Shown: one piece after another, positions 6,407 through 12,415 of the stretch
How positions within the stretch are numbered: position 1 is the first letter of the stretch
How the letters are laid out: every line of letters begins with the position of its first letter
Notes under the pieces: model-generated
The model's database searches: none
Told to the model about the DNA's origin: nothing
Seen by the model: the letters and a program-made list of their open reading frames with translations, nothing else
Origin: Hadarchaeum sp964343275
GTDB lineage: Archaea; Hadarchaeota; Hadarchaeia; Hadarchaeales; Hadarchaeaceae
Assembly (NCBI GenBank): GCA_964343275.1
Contig: CAYFIY010000033.1
Span: 1 to 12,415 of the forward strand
Reading direction: 5' to 3'
DNA length: 12,415 nt
Made by a program: the position numbers and the translations under genes

Positions 6407-7594
6407 ATGTCGAGTCTTTCTTTGGGGGCATTAGTAATAGTCGCTTTAGCCATATTCGCAATTATGACTGTTGATCAGCAAGAAACTCGCGATTTTATTC
6501 AAAACACTATTGATTGGATTGAAAGTATATTTCATCGCGGGAGAGATAGTGTGCCTTTATCCCCCACGCAAGAAGTCACCTCATCACCCGTTTCTGTGGC
6601 ACCGCCCGACGTTTCCGTGTCTCTGTTGGTCTATGATGCTTACCTCGGGGACAATCCAGAAGCTACATTCGCTGTGACCAACGTGGGAGGCCCATGCACA
6701 GTCGATTTCTCAATTTTTGAAACCGCATCGCATGAGGGTTCTTTTTACTTAAAGGAAGATGAAAGTAAAATAGTAAGTATTAATGGTCCTCAGGTGCGGA
6801 ACCTTGGTATACCCAGTTGGGATGCTCTTAACGAAAACTACCAGCATAGCAAAAACGATTGGTACTTGCCAGAAGGTCAGGATATATCCCCCGATTGGTA
6901 TGACGCCATTTATCGAACAGGCATTCAAATCACAGCTACAAACTCTAGTGGCTCTGATTCTGCGCGAGCAGACACTGATTTTAAAGTCGTCATAAAGCCT
7001 TTTGATGCAACGCCTTATGTTGATTTCATCGAACTTTCGGATGCCAGAGATGGAGTACAAAGAGATCTCAGGGAAGCTTGGTGGCAGTCACATAACGTTT
7101 TACCATTTTTAAGGGCAGATGCTTATGCCCAATTTGTTACTCCTAATTCACACACAGTCAAAGCGATTGCAAATGAACTCATATCGCGCCATCCTGGAGA
7201 TCGTGAATTACAAGCAAAAGAAATCTATTATTGGGTCATTAATGAGATTTCTTATGACCATGCCAGTAAACATGATTTGGTGCTCCAAGCGACTTGGCCA
7301 GTTGAAACAATTGCGGATCGAACAGGTATCTGTTTAAATAAATCTATCACGCTGGCCTCGTTGTATGAATCTGTCGGTTTTGATGTTAAATTAATAACCG
7401 TTTGGGATAGTGGATTTAGTGATGGCCACGCTTTTATCTTGCTCGATCTCCCTGAGCATCAAGGATACCACCAACCTTTCAAAGACGGATGGATTTCACT
7501 AAATGCTACGGCGGGAGGGTTTTTTGGTCTAGAATATCCCCAAGAATTTGATGAATACGACATTGCTGATATTGGACCGGAAAACACAGTTTAA
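6407..7594 (+). CDS. Membrane-anchored transglutaminase-fold protein
   Basis: Starting at ATG 6407 the product is 395 residues; a TTG at 6392 would add five (numbering below uses that longer form). One N-terminal hydrophobic segment (about 8-26, LSLGALVIVALAIFAIM) is followed by a low-complexity Ser/Pro/Thr stretch (51-75), so the rest is probably outside the membrane on a tether. Residues 75-200 look like a beta-rich, immunoglobulin-like region (DVSVSLLVYDA..., ATFAVTNVGG). Residues 253-380 form a transglutaminase-core domain: TWPVETIADRTGICLNKS with nucleophile Cys314, SDGHAFILLDL with His346, and WISLNATAGG where the third catalytic residue, usually Asp in WxxLDPT, is Asn371. Bacterial and archaeal members are mostly proteases or amide hydrolases rather than cross-linking enzymes. 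Asn may lower activity or be a natural variant. It lies downstream of the Gly-Gly protein on the same strand, across a 280-base gap, and converges with the permease gene. Substrate unknown. Confidence 0.8.
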   Translation: MSSLSLGALVIVALAIFAIMTVDQQETRDFIQNTIDWIESIFHRGRDSVPLSPTQEVTSSPVSVAPPDVSVSLLVYDAYLGDNPEATFAVTNVGGPCTVDFSIFETASHEGSFYLKEDESKIVSINGPQVRNLGIPSWDALNENYQHSKNDWYLPEGQDISPDWYDAIYRTGIQITATNSSGSDSARADTDFKVVIKPFDATPYVDFIELSDARDGVQRDLREAWWQSHNVLPFLRADAYAQFVTPNSHTVKAIANELISRHPGDRELQAKEIYYWVINEISYDHASKHDLVLQATWPVETIADRTGICLNKSITLASLYESVGFDVKLITVWDSGFSDGHAFILLDLPEHQGYHQPFKDGWISLNATAGGFFGLEYPQEFDEYDIADIGPENTV

Positions 7595-7712
7595 GATTTT
7601 GCCTCGATAATCCTACAAATCTGATCTAAGACTATCGCAGTTTGCTCCACCACTCCTCGACTTTTATAGGTCAGGTTATGGCATTTTGGCTGGATTCCTT
7701 ATGGATTAAACA

Positions 7713-7774
7713 GTAAATATTTTTTTGCCGTTGACTAGTGGTTTATTTTTCAAAAACCACGGTTAAATATTTAC
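7713..7774. terminator. Nested inverted repeats between convergent genes
   Basis: GTAAATATTT (7713-7722) and AAATATTTAC (7765-7774) are perfect 10-bp inverted arms; inside, GTGGTTT (7738-7744) and AAACCAC (7754-7760) form a 7-bp stem with a 9-base loop. T-runs occur on both strands. The position between the transglutaminase gene and the convergent permease gene suits a two-way terminator. The rest of 7595-7841 contains no gene that I can support. Confidence 0.45.
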
Positions 7775-7841
7775 ACATCAATGGAAATTCAGCTTCGCCG
7801 AGGGATAATCTATTGGTGAGAGTTGGGATTTCAATATTATT

Positions 7842-8768
7842 TCATCTCTCTCCTCTTTCAAAAGGAAGAGATAAGGATGCCGGTCCCCGCACCTTCCTAC
7901 CCATCACGATTAAGAAAACTAATGTCAAAATATATGGTAGCATCAACAAGAATTCATATGGAAATTCCACACCCATGGCCTGGAGTCGTATTTGAAAGGC
8001 GAACGCACCGCCAAATAACAAGGCTCCGGCAAGGGTCCTGTATGGACTCCATTTTCCGAAATATACTATTGCGACAGCAATAAACCCTCCTCCCCCGACC
8101 ATATTATGGGTAAAGCCGCCCACCCAACCTATAGTGAGATAAGCGCCAGCTATCCCAGCCAACATCCCCCCTATGATGACACATAAATAACGAACGCGAT
8201 TTACATTTATGCCCACGGTATCTGCGGCCTTGGGATTTTCTCCAACGGCACTAATTTTTAGACCAAATGTAGTTCGATAAAGGATTAGGCCGGAGATAGG
8301 GATTGAAATCAACGCTAAATAAACCATAAAGTTTTGTTGAAATAAAACCGGGCCAACCACGGGTATTTGGCTGAGGAATGGGATAATAGTCGGTGCCAAG
8401 GGCGCAACTCTCATTACGGGTAGAAGAGTCCAGATGAACGAAGATAGACCCAAACCTAGATAGAATATTGAGAGACCAGCAAGTACTTGATTAACTCGAA
8501 GGGTCACGCTTAAAATAGCCATCAACAGACCCATCAGAGCCCCTACGGTTATTCCCAAGATTATTCCTATGCCGACATTATTTGTAAAATAAATCCCTGT
8601 AAGTCCACTCAAGGCCCCCATCAACATTATCCCCTCAATTCCAAGGTTTAACACTCCTGAGCGCTCAGCGAAAATCTCCCCAATACCTGCAAATAAAATA
8701 GGGGTGGCCAACCGAATAGTGGCGGCCAAAAAACTAAACAGGATCTCTTCAAGAGTTAGCACTGTCAT
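7842..8768 (-). CDS. BMP-family ABC importer permease (second permease, YufQ/NupC type)
   Basis: Integral membrane subunit of a nucleoside-type ABC importer, branched-chain/ribose permease superfamily. 308 residues, mostly hydrophobic, with perhaps 8-10 membrane spans. Signature stretches are AERSGVLNLGIEGIMLMGA near residues 34-52, the cytoplasmic loop GENPKAADTVGINVNRVRY that contacts the ATPase, and GGGGFIAVAIVYFGKW. The C-terminal tail RKVRGPASLSLPFER matches the usual ending of this subunit. The ATG start lies one base after the stop of the upstream permease gene, so the two are translationally coupled. Stop TGA. Substrate is inferred from the family; sugars are an alternative. Confidence 0.92.
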   Translation of the reverse strand: MTVLTLEEILFSFLAATIRLATPILFAGIGEIFAERSGVLNLGIEGIMLMGALSGLTGIYFTNNVGIGIILGITVGALMGLLMAILSVTLRVNQVLAGLSIFYLGLGLSSFIWTLLPVMRVAPLAPTIIPFLSQIPVVGPVLFQQNFMVYLALISIPISGLILYRTTFGLKISAVGENPKAADTVGINVNRVRYLCVIIGGMLAGIAGAYLTIGWVGGFTHNMVGGGGFIAVAIVYFGKWSPYRTLAGALLFGGAFAFQIRLQAMGVEFPYEFLLMLPYILTLVFLIVMGRKVRGPASLSLPFERGER

Positions 8769-8769
8769 T

Positions 8770-9822
8770 TTAAGTTCCCCGTATTCGATATTGAGTTAAG
8801 GTATCACAAACCATAAGGAAAAGTATCATCGAACCAATAATAACCCATTGAAGGAGAATGGGTAGAGTGCCCAACATTGATTGCACTGCAACGATTAAGG
8901 CTCCAATTCCCACGGCAGCCGTGAGTACGCCTATGGGGTGCAGTCTTCCTAATAAGGCCACAGCAATTCCGAAGTAACCGTAGCCTGCTGAAATTCCCGG
9001 CAGTAGTATGTGATGTGTACCTATCACCTCAGTTGCTCCTGCTATTGAGGCCAGCCCCCCACTCATTACCATAACAATTACTATTATTTTTGCCGGGCTT
9101 ACCCCCGCGTAGCGAGCTGCTACTGGATTGGCCCCTATTGTCCGAATATGATATCCTAATGATGTTTTAAATATCAAAATCAAAACAGAGTATGTTAGAA
9201 AGAGGGCAATTAAAAACCCAAAATGAAGTCGAGTTCCGGGTATCAACACCGGTAACCACGCAGATGAACTGAGTGGTGGTGATTGGTGCAGCATTCCTCC
9301 TACACTTAACGGTCCGATTATTACGTACTCCAGAAAATAAATTGCCACCCAGTTCATCATTATGGTAACGATGACTTCGTTGATCCCTAATTTAGCTTTG
9401 AGTACTCCCGCAATCCCGCCCCACAGACTTCCGATTAGAAAACTAGAGACTAAAATAAATATCACAAGAAGCACAGCAGGTGCTTCTGGGATGGTAAGTC
9501 CTATCCAAGTAGCGATGATTGCGCCCATGATCATTTGACCTTCAGCACCTATATTGAAAACTTTACCTCTGAAAGCAATGGTTATTGCTAAACCTACTAT
9601 CAGTAAAGATGTAGCCCTTACAAATATCTCAGTTATGCCAGTTTTACTCCCGAACGTCCTTAAAAGGGAGCTAAAAGAGTCTCCAAGGTTGACTCCACCC
9701 AAAGAGAGGAGAATTAAAAATAAAGCAAAACTAATCAATGTTGCCAAGACGGGGACTAAAATCTTTATAAATGTGGATGGAGGGTTAAACCTTTTTTCTA
9801 CTTTTAGCCCGAGAACACCCAA
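8770..9822 (-). CDS. BMP-family ABC importer permease (first permease, YufP/NupB type)
   Basis: Integral membrane partner of the permease just downstream. 350 residues with a short cytosolic N-terminus and about 9-10 hydrophobic segments. Family marks are AFRGKVFNIGAEGQMIMGA (about 85-103), GINEVIVTIMMNW, the ATPase-facing loop GANPVAARYAGVSPAKI and GYGYFGIAVALLG. The start is TTG at 9822, chosen because GGTGAT (9831-9826 on this strand) sits 3 bases before it; the ATG at 9827 is out of frame. No substrate-binding lipoprotein gene precedes it, and the gene upstream (AOR) is divergent, so this is the first gene of its transcript. The ATPase that completes the transporter is at 3861-5525. Confidence 0.92.
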   Translation of the reverse strand: MGVLGLKVEKRFNPPSTFIKILVPVLATLISFALFLILLSLGGVNLGDSFSSLLRTFGSKTGITEIFVRATSLLIVGLAITIAFRGKVFNIGAEGQMIMGAIIATWIGLTIPEAPAVLLVIFILVSSFLIGSLWGGIAGVLKAKLGINEVIVTIMMNWVAIYFLEYVIIGPLSVGGMLHQSPPLSSSAWLPVLIPGTRLHFGFLIALFLTYSVLILIFKTSLGYHIRTIGANPVAARYAGVSPAKIIVIVMVMSGGLASIAGATEVIGTHHILLPGISAGYGYFGIAVALLGRLHPIGVLTAAVGIGALIVAVQSMLGTLPILLQWVIIGSMILFLMVCDTLTQYRIRGT

Positions 9823-9823
9823 C

Positions 9824-9886
9824 CCATCACCTTTTTTACGTAGTTGTGATGGAAAAAAAAGGTATTCCCATCGAGTTGTGTGATGG
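9824..9886 (-). promoter_or_regulatory. Possible Shine-Dalgarno-masking repeat before the permease operon
   Basis: On the minus strand the permease ribosome binding site reads GTGATGG (9830-9824). Two upstream copies of its exact complement, CCATCAC, lie at 9886-9880 and 9852-9846; the nearer one could form a 7-bp stem with a 15-base loop that hides the site. An overlapping 8-bp repeat (CCTTTTTT 9830-9837 and AAAAAAGG 9855-9862) could form instead. This matters only if transcription starts upstream of 9886, which the sequence does not show. Confidence 0.3.
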
Positions 9887-9978
9887 TTGAGGCAAAATCT
9901 ATCTATTTCTTATCGCTTTTTGGAATTGACGAAGACTTGATGGAAAAACAGATTCGATTAGAAATGTTTATTAAATAA
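9883..9978 (+). CDS. Doubtful 31-codon open frame
   Basis: ATG at 9883 to TAA at 9978 encodes 31 residues (MVEAKSIYFLSLFGIDEDL...), mixing hydrophobic and charged residues in a protein-like way. It has no clear ribosome binding site, overlaps the likely promoter region between the permease and AOR genes, and I recognise no family. It may be chance or the remnant of a gene. Confidence 0.15.
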   Translation: MVEAKSIYFLSLFGIDEDLMEKQIRLEMFIK

Positions 9979-9980
9979 AA
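9962..9980 (+). promoter_or_regulatory. Probable promoter of the AOR gene
   Basis: A purine-rich AGAAA-like element is followed by TTTATTAAATAAAA (9967-9980), resembling an archaeal BRE plus TATA box centred about 30 bases before the ATG at 10004. This would give a message with almost no leader. A second AT-rich stretch (9988-9996) is too close to the start to act as TATA box for this ATG. Confidence 0.35.
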
Positions 9981-10003
9981 CAAATAGCTATATAGGTATT
10001 TCC

Positions 10004-11902
10004 ATGACCATGGGCTCTATGAATGGTAAATATTTAGAAGTTGATTTGACCGACGGAGATATCGGAGAGAGATCGCTGGATATAAATCTAATAGAAAGCT
10101 ACCTGGGAAGTCGGGGTATAAATGCCAAAATATTGTGGGAGGACACAGACGAGAAAACAGAACCACTGTCACCCCGTAATATTATTATAATATCAGCTGG
10201 AACATTGGCAGGCACGGGTGCGCCAGTAGGAAGACTTACAGTTACGACAAGGAGCCCGGCAACTAACTTATATCTTAAAAATAGTGTCGGAGGTACTTTG
10301 GGAGGGCCCCTAAAGAAAAATGGATATGATGGGATAATTATCAAAGGTAAAGCAGAGGCGCCAAGTTATCTGTTATTGGATAATGGAAAAGTAGAAATAA
10401 AATCCGCCGATCACCTTTGGGGTAAAAATGTTAGGGATACCGTTAAAATCTTGAAAGAGGAATTGGGTGAAAAAACTGAAGTTGCATGTATAGGGCCAGC
10501 GGGAGAGAATAAAGTTAAAATATCTTCCATCATGTTCAACATTTACCATGCTGCAGCTAGGGGTGGAGTGGGAGCCGTTATGGGATCCAAGAATTTAAAA
10601 GCCTTCTGCATTCTAGGTGGAAATACAAAGATAGAACTTTCGGATCCAAAAAAATTTGACGAAGTAAGAAAAGAGATGATTAAACGGATTTTAGAAGATT
10701 CTACATATGAAAGTTTGTCTAAATTTGGAACTCCGGGGTTGATCCCAGCAGTTAACGAGATAGGGGCCATAACAGCTTATAACTATACGAAAGGTAGTTT
10801 CGAAGGAGCTTATGAGTTAGGTGGACAGTACATAAAGGAAAAATATTCATCAAGAATGTACGCTTGTGAAAGGTGCCCAATTGGATGCCACCTCTTCACA
10901 GAGTGGGAAGGAGGTGTATCCGGTGGCCCTGAATATGAAACAGTCCTTTCTTTAGGAATTGGGACGGGAGTTGGAGATACGGAGATGGTTTTGAAAGCTA
11001 ACGAATTGTGTAACTTATACGGTCTGGACGTTATTTCTACTGGCGGAGTTATTCAATGGGCGATGGAAAGTTATGGGAAAGGGGTTATTTCTGATGAAGA
11101 CACAGGGGGTATTAAACTTAATTTTGGAAATGGCGAAGCCCTGATTGAACTCATTCATAAAATAGCTCACCGGGAAGGTATCGGAGATTTACTCGCTGAA
11201 GGTTCTAAGATAGCTTCCGGAAAAGTTGGAAAGGGATCAGAGAAATGGGCCGTTCAAGCGAAGGGTTTAGAAATGTCTCGAGTAGATACACGAGCAGCTA
11301 AAAGTTATGCTTTGGCGTTTGCTGTTAATCCCCGAGGTCCTGATCACTTGCACACCGAAACTCTGGCCGAATTTGGAACTACAAAAGAAATGGTAGAACT
11401 TATTGAGAAAATTACCGGGGATAAAAAATATGCTACTCCTTACACAATTGAGAAGAGGCCGGAGATAGTCAGATGGCATGAGGATTGTTATGCTGCGACA
11501 GATGCCCTCGGTTTTTGCTCCTTTTATACAACATTTCTCTACGGAGTTAATCCTGACAACATGGCGAGAATGTTCCAACATGCCACTGGAATGAAAATGG
11601 ATGAAGCTAAAATAATGGAAGCTGGTCGTAGAATAGTCACTCTTGAAAATTGCTATAATATCAGGTTGGGGGTCGCCAGAAAAGATCATCGATTACCCTG
11701 GAGAATAATGCATGACGAGTCTGATAAAAAGGAAGCCTCCGTTAATACTGAAGAAGAACTAAATACAATGCTAGATGGGTACTTTAAGCTCCATGACTGG
11801 GATGTAAAAACAGGGAAACCTTCGGTAAGAGTTTTAGAGCATCTTGGAATGAAAGATATCGCAAGAGAGCTTGCGGAAAAAGGTCTAATTCCTGAAAAAT
11901 AG
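10004..11902 (+). CDS. Tungsten-dependent aldehyde:ferredoxin oxidoreductase
   Basis: AOR-family enzyme that oxidises aldehydes to carboxylic acids, or the reverse with strong reductant, passing electrons to ferredoxin; cytosolic, with a bis-pterin tungsten centre and one [4Fe-4S] cluster. 632 residues, slightly longer than the roughly 605 of the Pyrococcus furiosus AOR. The N-terminal pterin domain shows MNGKYLEVDL, NSVGGTLGGPLKKNGYDG (93-110) and ARGGVGAVMGSKNLKA (185-200). Cluster cysteines are Cys288, Cys291, Cys295 (CERCPIGC) and Cys505 (ALGFC), matching the CxxCxxxC...C pattern. PEYETVLSLGIGTG (309-322) and RGPDHLH (444-450, His448) lie where active-site residues occur. Starts at 10010 or 10019 are also possible, because family members usually begin just before the NGKYLxVDL motif. 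A MoaD-like gene follows after 11 bases. The aldehyde used cannot be told: AOR, FOR, GAPOR and WOR paralogues share these motifs. Stop TAG. Confidence 0.92.
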   Translation: MTMGSMNGKYLEVDLTDGDIGERSLDINLIESYLGSRGINAKILWEDTDEKTEPLSPRNIIIISAGTLAGTGAPVGRLTVTTRSPATNLYLKNSVGGTLGGPLKKNGYDGIIIKGKAEAPSYLLLDNGKVEIKSADHLWGKNVRDTVKILKEELGEKTEVACIGPAGENKVKISSIMFNIYHAAARGGVGAVMGSKNLKAFCILGGNTKIELSDPKKFDEVRKEMIKRILEDSTYESLSKFGTPGLIPAVNEIGAITAYNYTKGSFEGAYELGGQYIKEKYSSRMYACERCPIGCHLFTEWEGGVSGGPEYETVLSLGIGTGVGDTEMVLKANELCNLYGLDVISTGGVIQWAMESYGKGVISDEDTGGIKLNFGNGEALIELIHKIAHREGIGDLLAEGSKIASGKVGKGSEKWAVQAKGLEMSRVDTRAAKSYALAFAVNPRGPDHLHTETLAEFGTTKEMVELIEKITGDKKYATPYTIEKRPEIVRWHEDCYAATDALGFCSFYTTFLYGVNPDNMARMFQHATGMKMDEAKIMEAGRRIVTLENCYNIRLGVARKDHRLPWRIMHDESDKKEASVNTEEELNTMLDGYFKLHDWDVKTGKPSVRVLEHLGMKDIARELAEKGLIPEK

Positions 11903-11913
11903 CCGGATGATAT

Positions 11914-12171
11914 ATGGCCATTAAAATAGAGATAAGGTTCTACGGAACCACTCAAAACCCTTCAGCACCAAAAGACTTTGCTATAAACATGAAGGATGGA
12001 TCCAGCATTAAAGATGTTTTTGAGCAAGTAGAAAAAACGTTGAATCTCAAGATCGATAGAGATGAAGTTAATATTATTCATAATAATAACTTGGTCCCTA
12101 TTTTCGGATTGGACAAGCGTGTTGAAGATGATGATAGGATTGTTATTATGCCGTTAGTAGGTGGGGGATAA
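11914..12171 (+). CDS. MoaD-like sulfur carrier protein paired with AOR
   Basis: An 85-residue beta-grasp protein of the MoaD/ThiS family. It begins with a beta strand (IKIEIRFYG), has the helix SIKDVFEQVEKTL, and ends VEDDDRIVIMPLVGGG with TAA directly after. The terminal Gly-Gly is the site that is adenylated and thiocarboxylated so that sulfur can be passed to form the pterin dithiolene that binds tungsten or molybdenum. It ends in three glycines rather than two. It lies 11 bases after the AOR gene with GGATGAT just before the ATG, so the two are almost certainly cotranscribed; MoaD-like genes beside AOR genes are a familiar arrangement. A role in tungstopterin assembly for AOR is the best guess; protein conjugation (SAMP-like) is the alternative. 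Confidence 0.82.
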   Translation: MAIKIEIRFYGTTQNPSAPKDFAINMKDGSSIKDVFEQVEKTLNLKIDRDEVNIIHNNNLVPIFGLDKRVEDDDRIVIMPLVGGG

Positions 12172-12188
12172 TTCGATATTTTAACCTC

Positions 12189-12218
12189 CGGCACAAATTG
12201 TGTCGAAACAAAAGTTTC
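12189..12218. terminator. Two small hairpins after the MoaD-like gene
   Basis: CGGCAC (12189-12194) pairs with GTGTCG (12200-12205) with one G-T pair and a 5-base loop; next to it GAAAC (12205-12209) pairs with GTTTC (12214-12218) around AAAA. They lie between convergent genes and may end transcription, although no strong T-run follows on the plus strand until 12279. Confidence 0.3.
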
Positions 12219-12282
12219 ATTTGATAAAACGAATCTTAGAATAAAACCGAAAATATTTCCGGGGGAACCTATTATTAATTTT

Positions 12283-12415
12283 TTATATCATTCTTCCGTC
12301 TTTCAAGACGAGCTTCTCGTCCAGAATCACGTTTGGACACGGTATAATGAAATCTTGATGAATGTCTGAAGTTACTGCACCTCCCATGTGAGAATTGTCT
12401 CCTATGAGCCATAGG
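12283..12415 (-). CDS. Probable M29-type aminopeptidase, C-terminal fragment
   Basis: The last 43 codons of a gene running off the right edge, ending in TAA (complement of 12283-12285). The visible end reads IGDNSHMGGAVTSDIHQDFI, then PCPNVILDEKLVLKDGRMI. This resembles the C-terminus of the thermophilic M29 (aminopeptidase T) metallopeptidase family, where a G-N-(S/H) turn is followed by S-x-I/V-H-x-D supplying two metal ligands (His and Asp), then a strand and a DGxxIxxDG ending. The expected His and Asp are residues 19 and 21 of the fragment. With so little sequence, a catalytic M29 enzyme and a non-peptidase relative cannot be told apart. It converges with the MoaD-like gene. Confidence 0.6.
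   Translation of the reverse strand, partial: LWLIGDNSHMGGAVTSDIHQDFIIPCPNVILDEKLVLKDGRMI

Noticed and set aside
6250..6474. A 74-codon frame with a GAGGTGAT-like site at its start and a CAMCGK zinc-ribbon-like motif.
   Set aside because: It has a single CxxC pair, overlaps the start of the transglutaminase gene in another frame, begins at a GTG within the ribosome-site-like motif itself, and its later part is low in protein-like character. A frameshifted zinc-ribbon N-terminus of the transglutaminase gene was considered but nothing in the sequence demonstrates it.
1..12415. tRNA genes, CRISPR repeats or insertion sequences.
   Set aside because: No GTTCGA-type T-loop with matching acceptor stem, no regularly spaced repeats and no transposase-like frame were found on either strand.

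Overview
The window looks like a piece of an archaeal chromosome of moderate GC, possibly a Bathyarchaeia-like lineage; the lineage is inferred, not proven. Three things point to Archaea. One small gene resembles the N-terminal domain of the archaeal/eukaryal exosome cap proteins Rrp4/Csl4. Ribosome binding sites are of the GGTGAT type, a few bases before ATG or TTG starts. Several genes have AT-rich TATA-like boxes roughly 25-35 bases before the start, suggesting leaderless or nearly leaderless messages. The gene set (corrinoid methyltransferase, tungsten aldehyde oxidoreductase, BMP-type nucleoside transporter) fits an anaerobe using methylated compounds, aldehydes and scavenged nucleosides.

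Layout. Positions 2-1093 (+) hold the C-terminal three quarters of a monomethylamine methyltransferase (MtmB)-like protein, cut by the window edge, with Gln (CAA) where MtmB has pyrrolysine. Positions 1158-1385 (+) hold the 75-residue exosome-cap-like protein. Positions 1472-3743 (+) hold pyrB and pyrC, two successive steps of UMP synthesis; no pyrI is present. Positions 3861-5525 (-) hold the double-ATPase subunit of a BMP/nucleoside ABC importer. Its two permeases lie at 7842-9822 (-), separated from it by two plus-strand genes: a ubiquitin/MoaD-like protein ending in Gly-Gly (5796-6110) and a membrane-anchored transglutaminase-fold protein (6407-7594). Positions 10004-12171 (+) hold a tungstopterin aldehyde:ferredoxin oxidoreductase followed closely by a MoaD-like protein. 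The right edge (12283-12415, -) holds the C-terminal end of a probable M29-type aminopeptidase.

How the genes may work together. pyrBC makes pyrimidines de novo while the BMP importer would salvage nucleosides; its substrate-binding protein is not in the window. AOR with its MoaD partner forms a pterin-tungsten module. The MtmB-like protein probably transfers a methyl group from an unknown substrate to a corrinoid protein encoded elsewhere.

The points most worth following are the MtmB homologue lacking pyrrolysine, the Gly-Gly protein and transglutaminase pair sitting inside a split transporter locus, the stand-alone exosome-cap-like domain ahead of pyrB, and palindromic or inverted-repeat elements at the pyrB, ATPase and permease start regions. 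I saw no tRNA, rRNA, CRISPR array, insertion sequence or replication origin.
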